Shown: positions 9,592 to 20,806 of the stretch, piece after piece | Numbering within the stretch: position 1 is the first letter of the stretch | How the letters are laid out: each line of letters begins with the position of its first letter | NCBI GenBank assembly: GCA_947379895.1 | Contig: CANCPA010000008.1 | Location: 1-47,634, forward strand | Origin: Chitinophagaceae bacterium | Lineage (GTDB): Bacteria; Bacteroidota; Bacteroidia; Chitinophagales; Chitinophagaceae | DNA: 47,634 nt | Reading direction: 5' to 3' | Made by a program: the position numbers and the translations under genes | The notes under the pieces: generated by a model | Seen by the model: only the letters and a program-made list of their open reading frames with translations | The model's database searches: none | Told to the model about the DNA's origin: nothing

Positions 9592-10800
9592 ATGATAGAT
9601 ATTAAAGTACCTACAGTAGGGGAATCAATCAGTGAAGTTACGCTCCTTAAATGGATTAAAAAAGAAGGTGAATACGTTGAACGCGATGAGATTATTGCAG
9701 AACTCGAAAGTGAAAAAGCAACTTTCGAGGTAAATGCAGAACAAGCAGGTTTATTAAAGCATTTGGCAGCAGAAGGAGATACTATACTTATAGGCTCTGT
9801 TCTAGCACAAATTGACGAAACGGCTTCAAAACCTTTAGTAACATCTGCACCTGCTGCAGAGAAGATAGCGCCTGCTGTACCAAAGCCACCTACTACAGTA
9901 TTTGCTACCGAAGTAAAGGCTTCACCAGTGGCATCAGCAATAATTGCAGATAAAAAAGTAGATACAAATGCCATCACTCCAAGTGGTGCAGGCGGAAAAA
10001 TAATGAAGAGTGATGTACTAGATGCCCTTGCTAACCCTGGAAAGCAAGCATTTGCTGGTAATCAACTATTTACTCGCAATGTTCGGGTTGAAAAAATGAG
10101 TAACCTTCGTAAGACTATCAGCAGAAGGTTAGTTGAAGCAAAGAATACCACAGCAATGCTCACTACTTTTAATGAAGTAGACATGGGTAAAATAATGGAA
10201 GCTCGTAAACAACATAAAGATAAGTTCAAGGAAATTCATGGTGTAAATCTTGGATTTATGAGCTTTTTTGCTAAGGCATGTGCCATTGCATTAGGAGAAT
10301 GGCCATCTGTAAATGCTTACATCAGTGGAGATAGCTTGCAATTTCACGATTATGCCGACATTAGTATTGCAGTTAGTACACCTAGAGGATTAACTGTACC
10401 TGTTATTCGAAATGTTGAAAGCCTTAGTATGGCTGAGATTGAAAAAGCAGTTGTTGTTTTAGCAACAAAGGCTAGAGATAGTAAACTTACTGCCGAAGAT
10501 TTACAAGGCGGAACGTTTACCATTACAAATGGAGGAGTTTTTGGAAGCTTAATGAGTACACCAATTATCAATATTCCTCAGAGTGCCATACTTGGAATGC
10601 ATAAAATACAAGATAGGGCAATGGTTATTGATGGTAAAATAGAAATACGCCCTATGATGTACCTCGCTCTAAGTTATGACCACAGAGTTATTGATGGCCG
10701 CGAAAGTGTTAGCTTTTTGGTGCGAATAAAAGAGTTATTAGAAAACCCTCAGCTATTATTAATGGGTAAAGATCCTGTTAAGACTTTACTAGATTTGTAA
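9592..10800 (+). CDS. sucB: Dihydrolipoyl succinyltransferase, E2 of 2-oxoglutarate dehydrogenase
   Basis: Domain order is standard. An N-terminal lipoyl domain has Lys42 in ESEKAT as the lipoylation site, followed by an Ala/Pro/Lys linker. A peripheral-subunit-binding domain covers about residues 120-145 ([19 protein letters not shown]). The C-terminal acyltransferase domain ends with [10 protein letters not shown], the catalytic DHRxxDG motif. It transfers the succinyl group from the E1-generated intermediate to CoA. Length (402 aa) is normal. It is co-transcribed with sucA, 37 bp away, and followed by a strong hairpin terminator. The neighbouring E1 decides succinyltransferase over other E2 acyltransferases. 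Confidence 0.96.
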   Translation: MIDIKVPTVGESISEVTLLKWIKKEGEYVERDEIIAELESEKATFEVNAEQAGLLKHLAAEGDTILIGSVLAQIDETASKPLVTSAPAAEKIAPAVPKPPTTVFATEVKASPVASAIIADKKVDTNAITPSGAGGKIMKSDVLDALANPGKQAFAGNQLFTRNVRVEKMSNLRKTISRRLVEAKNTTAMLTTFNEVDMGKIMEARKQHKDKFKEIHGVNLGFMSFFAKACAIALGEWPSVNAYISGDSLQFHDYADISIAVSTPRGLTVPVIRNVESLSMAEIEKAVVVLATKARDSKLTAEDLQGGTFTITNGGVFGSLMSTPIINIPQSAILGMHKIQDRAMVIDGKIEIRPMMYLALSYDHRVIDGRESVSFLVRIKELLENPQLLLMGKDPVKTLLDL

Positions 10801-10873
10801 ATATTAATTTTAGATGGAAAGCTTTAAGTTTACAAAGAATACGAATAACACATTAAGGTTACACCTTAAATAT

Positions 10874-10920
10874 TAAAAAAAGAGAGGACATTATTAATTC
10901 AATTAATGTCCTTTCTTTTT
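10874..10920. terminator. Bidirectional terminator between sucB and rsmI
   Basis: GGACATTA and TAATGTCC arms, flanked by A-run and T-run, form a hairpin with U-tracts on both strands between two convergent operons. Confidence 0.75.
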
Positions 10921-11032
10921 AACTTTAAATTTTGTCCCTAACTTGTACGATATTTTACTCAGAACGCTCTTCAATAAAAACCATCTTAATTCACACTTAG
11001 TACGAATTTCCATTTGCTAATTACAAATTCCA

Positions 11033-11695
11033 CTATATCCCCTCAATCACTATAACAATCTCTCCTTTTACAGCTTTACTTTTAAAGTAATCAGCAACTT
11101 CCCTTAAAGTACCACGCTTATTTTCTTCAAATACTTTTGTCAATTCTCTACTTACACAACATTTTCTCTCTGCGCCAAAATAGACGACAAATTCTTCCAA
11201 CGATTTTACCAATCTCATTGGGCTTTCATATAAAATAATTGTTCTTTCTTCTGTTGCTAGCTGCTTTAATTTAGTTTGTCGTCCCTTTTTCAAGGGCAAA
11301 AAACCTTCAAAAACAAAACTATTTGTAGTCAATCCACTGTTAACAAGCGCAGGAACAAAAGCAGTAGCACCAGGTAAACATTCAACCTTCACATCACAAC
11401 CAATACATTCCCTTACTAATAAAAATGCAGGGTCACTTATAGCGGGAGTACCTGCATCTGTAATCAGAGCAAAGGTTTTACCTGCTAGCATTTGTTGAAC
11501 TAAGTGAGCCACAATTTTGTGTTCATTGTGTTGATGATAAGGAGAAAGAGGCTTTTGAATGGCATAATGATTCAGTAACCTTGAAGAAGTTCGTGTGTCT
11601 TCACACAAAATAACATCAACACTTTGCAGTATTTCTATAGCCCTAAAAGTTATATCTTTTAAATTGCCTAGTGGTGTTGGAACGAGATACAGCAT
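11033..11695 (-). CDS. rsmI: 16S rRNA (cytidine-1402-2'-O)-methyltransferase
   Basis: RsmI is a SAM-dependent tetrapyrrole-methylase-fold enzyme that methylates the ribose of C1402 in the ribosomal decoding centre. Family landmarks are all present: YLVPTPLGNLKDITFRA at the N-terminus, CEDTRTSSRLL, TDAGTPAISDPAFLLVREC, PGATAFVPAL, FEGFLPLKKGRQ, ILYESPMRL and SRELTKVFEE. Length 220 aa is close to the family core. Its ATG shares one base with the stop of purS (TAATG), so translation is probably coupled. It is the last gene of a three-gene operon ending at the bidirectional terminator. Confidence 0.95.
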   Translation of the reverse strand: MLYLVPTPLGNLKDITFRAIEILQSVDVILCEDTRTSSRLLNHYAIQKPLSPYHQHNEHKIVAHLVQQMLAGKTFALITDAGTPAISDPAFLLVRECIGCDVKVECLPGATAFVPALVNSGLTTNSFVFEGFLPLKKGRQTKLKQLATEERTIILYESPMRLVKSLEEFVVYFGAERKCCVSRELTKVFEENKRGTLREVADYFKSKAVKGEIVIVIEGI

Positions 11696-11949
11696 TATTC
11701 TGCTATTATTTCTTCAATCTCAAATTTTTCCATTACAGCATTTGCTAATAATTTCTTTCCCGCTTCTTCAGCAACTATTTTCGCTGCATCTTCATTAATT
11801 GCATTTACCTGCAAGGTAATGTGTTTTCCTACTCTCACATCTTCAACAGTACCTAACCCTAAATTGTGTAACCCTGCCAATACAGCCTTTCCTTGAGGAT
11901 CTAATAAATTCTTTAACGGCATTACTTTAATATGTACTGTATAAATCAT
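11695..11949 (-). CDS. purS: Phosphoribosylformylglycinamidine synthase subunit PurS
   Basis: This 84-aa protein matches PurS, the small subunit that bridges PurQ and PurL in the fourth step of purine synthesis. Recognisable segments are the N-terminal YTVHIKVMPLKNLLDPQG, then ALHNLG-type and VRVGKHITLQV motifs. A stand-alone PurS implies a separate small PurL and PurQ elsewhere in the genome rather than one large PurL. Its start overlaps the pssA stop by four bases (ATGA) and its stop overlaps the rsmI start, a tightly packed operon. Confidence 0.93.
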   Translation of the reverse strand: MIYTVHIKVMPLKNLLDPQGKAVLAGLHNLGLGTVEDVRVGKHITLQVNAINEDAAKIVAEEAGKKLLANAVMEKFEIEEIIAE

Positions 11950-12743
11950 ACTCTATTTTGTTTAAAAACTAATGAAACTGTTATATAGGCTGCAAATGTA
12001 ATTGGAACAGCTATCCATCTCAAAATAACTGCCGTAATTGTTGCTATAATTCCTATAATAATGAAAGGTAAAAAACTTTTTATTGATGGATTTTTGAATT
12101 TTAATGCTTGCATAGGTAATTTGGATACCATCAAATAACTAGTAAAAAATACTATTACATACCAAAACCAATGGTTTGTTAATACACTATTTATGAGAGT
12201 TGAATTATTATATCTATAAATTAATGGGAAAGAGGCTATAAATAATCCTGCAGCGGGAATTGGGACTCCTTTGAATCCAAAACTCTGTTCAGTATCAATA
12301 TTAAATCGACCCAAACGATAGGCACCTGCACAAGGTAAAATAAAAGCAGGCATTAACCAAAGTGTATTAACATCGAGACCATCAGGTTGCTGAGCAAAAC
12401 TTAGGCGTAGAAATTGATAAATGATCATTCCCGGTGCAACTCCAAAACTTACCACATCAGCAAGACTATCTAATTGTTTTCCCATATCAGAAGTAGCACC
12501 AAGTAATCTAGCAATAAACCCGTCAAAGAAATCGACAACAGCCGCTATAGCGATAAACATAGTCGCAATACAAATTTTTTCGGGTATCACAACAAGATTA
12601 TCGCCACTTAAATCAGTAGTCAAAATTAGACCTGTTTGAACAGTATATACAATGGCAAGACATCCAAAAAATAAATTCAACAGTGTGAAAATATTCGGAA
12701 TTTGACTAACTAAACTATAATTCTCCTTTTTATTACTCTGCAT
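11946..12743 (-). CDS. pssA: CDP-diacylglycerol-serine O-phosphatidyltransferase
   Basis: An integral-membrane CDP-alcohol phosphatidyltransferase that makes phosphatidylserine, precursor of phosphatidylethanolamine. The diagnostic motif (D-G-x2-A-R-x8-G-x3-D-x3-D) is seen in FFDGFIARLLGATSDMGKQL followed by DSLAD. Several hydrophobic segments span residues 17-35, 55-75, 140-160, 170-190, 200-220 and 235-260. The length (265 aa) fits the Gram-positive/Bacteroidota type II PssA. First gene of the pssA-purS-rsmI operon. Substrate assignment to serine follows closest family resemblance. Confidence 0.9.
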   Translation of the reverse strand: MQSNKKENYSLVSQIPNIFTLLNLFFGCLAIVYTVQTGLILTTDLSGDNLVVIPEKICIATMFIAIAAVVDFFDGFIARLLGATSDMGKQLDSLADVVSFGVAPGMIIYQFLRLSFAQQPDGLDVNTLWLMPAFILPCAGAYRLGRFNIDTEQSFGFKGVPIPAAGLFIASFPLIYRYNNSTLINSVLTNHWFWYVIVFFTSYLMVSKLPMQALKFKNPSIKSFLPFIIIGIIATITAVILRWIAVPITFAAYITVSLVFKQNRV

Positions 12744-12791
12744 TAAACTTTAATTTTCAAATAGTTATTAATCCTAAATAAATTACTTGTC

Positions 12792-14090
12792 CTACTTATT
12801 TTGACCATTCATCAAAGCCTCAATTTCCTCCACAGTAATTGGAATATTTCTCATCAAATCAATATTCCCACTTTCAGTAAGCAAAATATTATTCTCGATC
12901 CTAATACCTAACTTTTCTTCTTCTATATATATCCCAGGTTCTACTGTCAATAACATACCCGCTTCTAAAGGAGCAGTTCTTGTTCCTAAATCATGTACAT
13001 CAATTCCAAGATGATGAGAGATTCCATGATACAAGTATTTTCGATAGGCTTTATCCTTAGGATTTTGATTTTCAACTTCTTCATTTGTCAACAACCCTAA
13101 TTTTATGAATTGAATAGTCGCTTCCTCTCCTACTTTATCTGTATATTCTGTAATTGTAATTCCAGGTTTCAGTAAGCCCTTTGCATAGTTATGAATTGCT
13201 AAGCAAGCATTATAAATTTCCTTTTGTCGGGAAGTAAACTTTCCATTTACAGGAATTGTCCGAGACAAATCAGCACAGTACCCGCCATATTCAGCACCAA
13301 AATCCATCAATAGCAATTCACCATCTTTGCATTCAGCGTTATTGCTAACATAATGTAATGTTCTTGCCCTATCGCCACTAGCGATTATACTTCCATAAGC
13401 TTCTCCCGTTGCTCTATTTCTAAGAAACTCATGTATTATTTCTGCTTCAACTTCATATTCCATGACACCAGGCTTAACAAAACGACAAATTCGCTCAAAT
13501 GTCTTATGGGTAATTTCAATTGCAGTATTTACGACTTCAATCTCTTCAGAAATTTTTATACTTCTTAATGTTTTTAAAATCTTAGCTGAACGGAAATAAT
13601 AATGCAACGGATACTTCCGTTTCATCTCATCTATAAATCTATATTCCCTCGTTTTAATTTCACTTGCCTTTCTGTCATTTTCATTCGTATTTAGGTAGAT
13701 ATTATCAGCTGCATGAATCCAAGGCTGCAAATAAGAATCTAAAGAATCGACCCAAATTATCGTTTTTATCCCAGAAATAGCAGTTGCTTCTGCAGCCCTT
13801 AACCTTTTTCCATCCCATTTTTCTTTAAGTTCTACAGGACGAACTAAAACTAAGACTTCTCGAAATTCAGGATCTTGATTATCAGGAAACAATATTAAAA
13901 GACTATCTTCTTGTTCAATTCCTGACAACCAAAAAAGATCACTATTTTGTTCAAAATGGTGTAAAGAATCGCCATTTTTAGGAAACTCATCATTACTTAC
14001 AAAAATCGCAATACTATTTGGCAGCAATTCGGCAGCAAAACGTTTACGGTTCTTTATAAAAATTGTAGAATTTAAAGGTAAATATTTCAT
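12792..14090 (-). CDS. pepP: Xaa-Pro aminopeptidase (M24B, aminopeptidase P)
   Basis: A cytoplasmic metallopeptidase that removes an N-terminal residue preceding proline. The protein (432 aa) has the aminopeptidase P N-terminal domain (residues 1-160) and a pita-bread catalytic domain. Dinuclear metal ligands are visible: two Asp in LLMDFGAEYGGYCADLSRT, His in GISHHLGIDVHD, Glu in TVEPGIYIEEE and Glu in IRIENNILLT. No signal peptide. It lies 48 bp upstream of pssA on the same strand and could share transcription with that operon. Confidence 0.93.
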   Translation of the reverse strand: MKYLPLNSTIFIKNRKRFAAELLPNSIAIFVSNDEFPKNGDSLHHFEQNSDLFWLSGIEQEDSLLILFPDNQDPEFREVLVLVRPVELKEKWDGKRLRAAEATAISGIKTIIWVDSLDSYLQPWIHAADNIYLNTNENDRKASEIKTREYRFIDEMKRKYPLHYYFRSAKILKTLRSIKISEEIEVVNTAIEITHKTFERICRFVKPGVMEYEVEAEIIHEFLRNRATGEAYGSIIASGDRARTLHYVSNNAECKDGELLLMDFGAEYGGYCADLSRTIPVNGKFTSRQKEIYNACLAIHNYAKGLLKPGITITEYTDKVGEEATIQFIKLGLLTNEEVENQNPKDKAYRKYLYHGISHHLGIDVHDLGTRTAPLEAGMLLTVEPGIYIEEEKLGIRIENNILLTESGNIDLMRNIPITVEEIEALMNGQNK

Positions 14091-14218
14091 CTATTTTATT
14101 TAAAGGGTGCAATATAAATGTTTTATACTTTCGAATGATCTTCTTCAATCAAAAGTCATAATAGCACAAAAAGATTGGTATTTTTTTGTTATAAATAAGT
14201 TTCAATTGGAAAGTAATT

Positions 14219-14256
14219 ACAAAAAAAGCACTTGCAAATTAATTTACAAGTGCTTT
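14219..14256 (-). terminator. Intrinsic terminator on the minus strand
   Basis: A 10-bp perfect stem (14225-14234 with 14247-14256), extended by further A-T pairs, is followed on the minus strand by seven T. It lies directly after the tRNA-like fragment and looks like the original terminator of that RNA gene. Confidence 0.6.
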
Positions 14257-14262
14257 AAACAA

Positions 14263-14287
14263 GTGATTCCGCAGAGGCTCGAACCTT
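14263..14287 (-). other. Possible tRNA 3'-end fragment
   Basis: Read on the minus strand, GGTTCGAGCC resembles a tRNA T-loop (TTCGA), followed by CTCTG and CGGAATCA, which fit a T-stem arm, an acceptor arm and a discriminator base. The matching 5' acceptor (GATTCCG) and D arm are not found in the preceding 100 bases, and the upstream half of the T-stem no longer pairs. It therefore looks like a truncated tRNA or attachment-site remnant, not a functional gene. No CCA is encoded. Confidence 0.35.
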
Positions 14288-14304
14288 TTATATCTTTTAA
14301 TTGA

Positions 14305-15333
14305 AAATCAATTGTTAACAACCTTTCTAAAGAACTAGGTGAAGTTTTAGCACCTTTAAATCACCGATAATAACCATTTATTTGAACTTCAAATATTTCA
14401 CAAATTAAGTACTTTTAAATGACTAATCAAAATCTGATCCTTCTTCTAAAAAATGACAATTTTTAATATTAGCATGGCAATATGATATTATATTTACGAC
14501 AAGTAACACATTAATAAAATCTATCTCACAGATAAGCTAAAACTCTTAATGTATTTTAATTCTTTGCACAGTTCAAACCTCTTTCAAAAAGTACTTTTAT
14601 GATTTTTGGGTTTCTTTATCTACTTTCTAAGAGATTATAATCAGCTATATAACTCCGATTCTGACTATTTTATCATAGGGTACAATATTGATGTTTTTTT
14701 CATACTATTAGGTACTTATGGAAATGAGTATATCTTATTTGTGTTTTTGTATTAAGCAAAAAAAGAAAACGGCATTAATAGGAGTATTCAATTTATATCA
14801 ATTTGTCAGAAATCAAGAAAGCACTTTTGGTTACGTTTTATATTCCTAATATAAATCGTATTCAAAATCAATAATAACCTATAACTATAAGTCCAATGTC
14901 GTTAAGTTAAGGAAGGTTTTGCATTGAGCGAAGCCTTCCTTTGTATTCAGAATATTCTTAACTAAACGACATTGACTATAAGTCCCCTAAACCTTATCAT
15001 CCTTTTAATGGTTGAAACAAATTTACCTTTGAATGAGACTTTTTGAAGTATTTTATAATTACTAAAGGGTTTAATTTTGAGTAATAAGCATCAAGTATGA
15101 TATTTCCCCATTTGTCAATTTTAATTTTAATTTATTTGCATTTTTTTGCAACTAAAAATGAATATTTCAATTTAAATTTAAAATTTATTTTATTACAGGT
15201 ATATAAAACTCTTCTTAATTACTAACATTCATTTGTTGTGGATGACGTCTCCTTTATAAAGTTTAAATTTATTTCTAACTCTCGGTATTAGTATTGAGTT
15301 TAAATTTACTACCTAAAAATTGATTACAAGAAA
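14305..15333. other. 1-kb non-coding region
   Basis: Very AT-rich with stops in all frames and no coding pattern I can support. The only structure I see is the MITE-like element at 14884-14984. The segment separates the core block from the secreted beta-helix gene. Confidence 0.5.
14884..14984. mobile_element. MITE-like element with terminal inverted repeats and flanking direct repeats
   Basis: Ten-base direct repeats ACTATAAGTC (14884-14893 and 14975-14984) sit exactly outside 18-base inverted repeats: CAATGTCGTTAAGTTAAG (14894-14911) and its near-perfect complement (14957-14974, 17 of 18). The 81-bp element holds an inner hairpin (GGAAGG...CCTTCC) and no ORF. The layout is that of a miniature inverted-repeat transposable element with a target-site duplication. 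A copy of one end recurs at 29140-29157. Confidence 0.65.
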
Positions 15334-18228
15334 ATGAATAATAAAAGTATTCAATTATGCTTTATTAATACCCTCTTATTCCTTGTTGTTTTTACAGCAA
15401 AAATATTTTCACAAACAAAAATATTTGTTGATTCTAGTATAACAATCTCTGGAAATGGTAAAGCGTGGTCTTCTGCCTATAAAAGGTTGAGTGATGCATT
15501 GAGTTTTGCTAATTACAACAAAGGGAATTATACCATAAATGTGGCACAAGGTACCTATCTTCCAACTGATGTAAATGGAACAACTACAAAGAATAGGGAC
15601 TCTAGTTTTATCATCTACAGAAAGGGTATCAATATTTTCGGGGGCTTTCCTGCTGGAGGGGGGGCGAGAAATAGTAAACAATATGTAACTAGGCTTAGTG
15701 GGGATATTGGCAATGCAGGCAATGTTGACGATAATCTTTACCACGTTTTATTAGTTGCGATTAATAGCAACACATCAGATTCATTATTATTAGACGGTAT
15801 TAACATTGAGGGGGGCAATGCAAATAGCACCACAACAGATATTGTAAATGGTATCTCATTTAGTAATAGTTCTGGAGGAGGAATTTTTATTAACAATAAT
15901 AGTGGTACAACCATTAATAATGTTTATATCAACAATTGTTTGATTCAAAATAATAATTCCTCTGAAAGTGGCGGGGGAATACAAGATTATAATTGTACAA
16001 TTTCAATGATTGGCTCCTTTATTTACAATAATTCAACAACGAAATGGGGTGCAGGAGTAAACAATGAGGCTGGAGGCTCTATAATATTTATGAATGACGT
16101 ATTTGCTAATAATTATAATTCAAACGGTCTCGGTGGCGGTGTAAGGGTATCAGGTAGTAATGACTCGAACCAAATTATCAATTGTACATTTACCAATAAT
16201 GGTGCTCAAACAGGCGGGGCTATTAGGGTAGCGAGTCTAGGTACGGCAACATTATATGTTCACAATTGTATTTTCAACGGTAACTATAGTGGCAGCGATT
16301 TTACTTCTACTAAAGCTGATATAAGTAACGGTTTGTCGGATGCAAACCTTAGTATTGATTTTTCCTGCATTCAATCCAATCAAAATTGCAATATATGTTT
16401 ACCCACTAGATCAAATCCCTTATTTACTAATATTTCAAACCCATTAGGCAATGACGGCTTTTTTGGAACGGCAGATGATGGGCTTACTTTAACAAAAGTC
16501 AGTCCTTGTATTGCCGTTGGCAATGTGCCAATATTTACTAAATTTAATCAATCAAATGAAGATATAACTGGTAATCCAAGGATTATTGGTGGTAATATTG
16601 ATATGGGCGCTTATGAATTTCAATCATTATTGTCCATTGTTACTAAAGGTTCATTTGGTGAATTATCATGGTGTCCCGGTAGTCCCTCTTCTACCTACAA
16701 TAGTTTTCTTGTTTCAGGTAGCCAACTTGTGGATAGTGTTTTAGTTACTGCACCAACAGGCTTTGAACTATCACTTTCTGTAAATAGTGGATTCAACACT
16801 TCCCAAACATTGTTTCCATCAAATGGCGTACTTCTTTCAACTACAATATATGTAAGAATGAGTGCAATAGCTATAGGTTTAACAAGTGGCAATATTGTTG
16901 TTACCTCTAAGCAAGCAAATACACAATACCTGCCAATAAGTGGTGTCTCTAATAGCCATGCTACACCTATAAAAGCCACTATAAACGGACCGATAAGAAC
17001 ATGTGATAGTTTGCCTGTAACTTTTACTATAACTACGAATATTACTGATAGCGTGAAGTGGAATTGGAATTTTGGAAATGGAGATACTTCTTTATCTCAA
17101 AATCCGTTTCCTGTTTATTTCACAACAAAAAAAGAAATAGTGACAACAGATACTGTATTGCTTGTAACGGTTTTTAAGAATTGTTATGATACCGCTCCTC
17201 GACATATTATTACGGTTTATCCTAAACCACTTATAGACCTACAACCACAGGGTAAAAATGTTTGTGAAGGAACAACAATAAAACTTGCTGCCTTTGATGG
17301 TAAAATAGGCGGATACAAATGGTCGTCAGTACCAATTAATAAATTAATAAGTAACGATTCCATTCAATTGGTTAGTCCTAATATAACTACAAGCTATTAT
17401 GTAACCGTAACCAACCAATTTGGTTGTATTAATACTGATTCTACCTCCATATATGTGCAACAACATTTTTCTTTATCCTATCCTAAAGATACTTTTGTAT
17501 GTGTAGGTAATTCAGTTCAATTATCAGTTTCAGGTGCATCTAAATATGCTTGGCTAGCTGATAGTTCAACGCTTTCAAACACTTTTTCTAATCCGTCAAG
17601 TCCCACTGCAACCCCTGTAAAACCAATAACTAACTATAAGTTTGTAGCAAGTGATCAATATGGTTGCTTTAATGATACCGGGCTTATAAAAGTGGAAGTT
17701 CATCAGTTTCCTACGTTAACAACAGTGAGTCCAATTGTGGTTGTAACCGGCGATTCTATCCAATTACAAACTTTAGCATCTCCTGATGTTGTTTCTTATC
17801 AATGGTTGCCGGAAACTTACTTGAAGTGTTCTGATTGTGCAAAGCCATATAGTGTACCTAAGTCGAATATCAGTTATACTATAACGGCAACAACCAAATT
17901 TGGCTGTTCAGTGAAGGCAGGAATTTCTTTGGGTATTGTCTGTTCTAATTCAATCTATTTTCCTAATGCATTTAACACTTCGGGAGGAAATTACAGTTTT
18001 TATCCTAAAGGAAAGGGCATCAGGAGTGTAAAATATTTCAGAATTTACAATAGGTATGGTCAAGTAGTTTTCGAAAAACACGATATGCAATTAAATGATG
18101 CATCTGTAGGATGGGACGGAACATTTAAAGGGATCAAGCAAACTAGTGGTACTTATGTATATACCGCAGAAGCGCAATGTGATACCGGAGATTTAATTCC
18201 GTTGCAGGGAACAATTGTTTTGTTTTGA
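15334..18228 (+). CDS. T9SS-secreted beta-helix protein with type-B sorting domain
   Basis: A 964-aa exported protein. Residues 1-27 are a signal peptide ending IFSQ. Residues about 30-430 are Asn/Gly-rich and resemble a right-handed parallel beta-helix (pectin-lyase-like), ending in the NPRIIGGNIDMGAYEFQ signature of the choice-of-anchor Q domain. Middle residues (about 540-870) carry PKD/Ig-like units (WNWNFGNGDTS). The last 90 residues (YFPNAF..., YFRIYNRYGQVVF, GWDGTFKG, GTYVYTAEA) match the gliding-motility-associated type-B C-terminal domain used by type IX secretion. No catalytic residues are identifiable; it could bind or cleave polysaccharide, or be an adhesin. Confidence 0.85.
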   Translation: MNNKSIQLCFINTLLFLVVFTAKIFSQTKIFVDSSITISGNGKAWSSAYKRLSDALSFANYNKGNYTINVAQGTYLPTDVNGTTTKNRDSSFIIYRKGINIFGGFPAGGGARNSKQYVTRLSGDIGNAGNVDDNLYHVLLVAINSNTSDSLLLDGINIEGGNANSTTTDIVNGISFSNSSGGGIFINNNSGTTINNVYINNCLIQNNNSSESGGGIQDYNCTISMIGSFIYNNSTTKWGAGVNNEAGGSIIFMNDVFANNYNSNGLGGGVRVSGSNDSNQIINCTFTNNGAQTGGAIRVASLGTATLYVHNCIFNGNYSGSDFTSTKADISNGLSDANLSIDFSCIQSNQNCNICLPTRSNPLFTNISNPLGNDGFFGTADDGLTLTKVSPCIAVGNVPIFTKFNQSNEDITGNPRIIGGNIDMGAYEFQSLLSIVTKGSFGELSWCPGSPSSTYNSFLVSGSQLVDSVLVTAPTGFELSLSVNSGFNTSQTLFPSNGVLLSTTIYVRMSAIAIGLTSGNIVVTSKQANTQYLPISGVSNSHATPIKATINGPIRTCDSLPVTFTITTNITDSVKWNWNFGNGDTSLSQNPFPVYFTTKKEIVTTDTVLLVTVFKNCYDTAPRHIITVYPKPLIDLQPQGKNVCEGTTIKLAAFDGKIGGYKWSSVPINKLISNDSIQLVSPNITTSYYVTVTNQFGCINTDSTSIYVQQHFSLSYPKDTFVCVGNSVQLSVSGASKYAWLADSSTLSNTFSNPSSPTATPVKPITNYKFVASDQYGCFNDTGLIKVEVHQFPTLTTVSPIVVVTGDSIQLQTLASPDVVSYQWLPETYLKCSDCAKPYSVPKSNISYTITATTKFGCSVKAGISLGIVCSNSIYFPNAFNTSGGNYSFYPKGKGIRSVKYFRIYNRYGQVVFEKHDMQLNDASVGWDGTFKGIKQTSGTYVYTAEAQCDTGDLIPLQGTIVLF

Positions 18229-18611
18229 TAAAAAGGACGAAAGCAGATAAGGGGTATTACTCAAGTGTTTTTACCACAAGGGGCACAAGGTTTTGAACAA
18301 AGTAACACAAGAAACAGTATATATTTCAGGTACTTATCTGCCAATTATTTAAAAAGAAGTCCTTGTGTTCCTTGTTTTTTCTTCGTTGCCTTTGTGGCAA
18401 AACCTCCTGAGTAGTAAGTAAGTAAGTAAGTAAGGTAATGGTATTATAAGATTCGTTTTTTATTCTAAGATATATTAGGTGACGATTAATTATAAAATAC
18501 ACTACTAAAGTGTTGAGTTCGGAGCATGACATGTTTTATTTTTCATTTTAAAAATAAGTCTTTCTAATCACTCTAATCATTTTAGCTGTGGTATAAAACG
18601 CACTTAATTAC
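18229..18611. repeat. Intergenic CTTTGTG/CCTTGTG dispersed repeat in inverted orientation
   Basis: The gap between two convergent genes holds ACCACAAGGGGCACAAGG (18273-18290) and an inverted partner (18360-18404: CCTTGTGTTCCTTG, TTTGTGGCAAAACC). The right arm, including its AGTAGTAA tail, belongs to the same family as the two direct copies at 25675-25892. No gene is seen. Confidence 0.5.
18415..18434. repeat. TAAG tetranucleotide repeat, five copies
   Basis: Five perfect tandem TAAG units attached to the end of the dispersed repeat. Tracts of this type can vary by slippage; no gene overlaps it. Confidence 0.85.
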
Positions 18612-20579
<1,968 letters not shown>

Positions 20580-20806
20580 TTAAATATTTCTATTCAGTTG
20601 ATTAATTGAGTTCTATTTTGTCAGCAGTTCACTATGCTTTGTCCCTTTCATTTCAAATTTTGATAAAGATTATTAAATGACTATTGAACTTTCTATTTCA
20701 GGATTAATTTTGTACAACCTTCTATACTAATTGCATTTAGATCTCTATTAGGATATTGGGCTTAATACCTCTTTAGATTGAAAAAGCATCTAAAAGGCTG
20801 ACAATA

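Noticed and set aside
9588-9977. 129-aa minus-strand ORF over the sucB lipoyl region
   Set aside because: Shadow of a well-conserved gene; composition reflects the Ala/Pro/Lys linker read in reverse.
14107-14304. 65-aa ORF after pepP
   Set aside because: Its end is a translation of the tRNA-like fragment (VIPQRLEP) and it spans a terminator hairpin; no coding pattern.
14263-14340. Intact tRNA gene
   Set aside because: Only the T-arm and 3' acceptor pattern is present; the 5' acceptor, D arm and a proper anticodon arm cannot be found.
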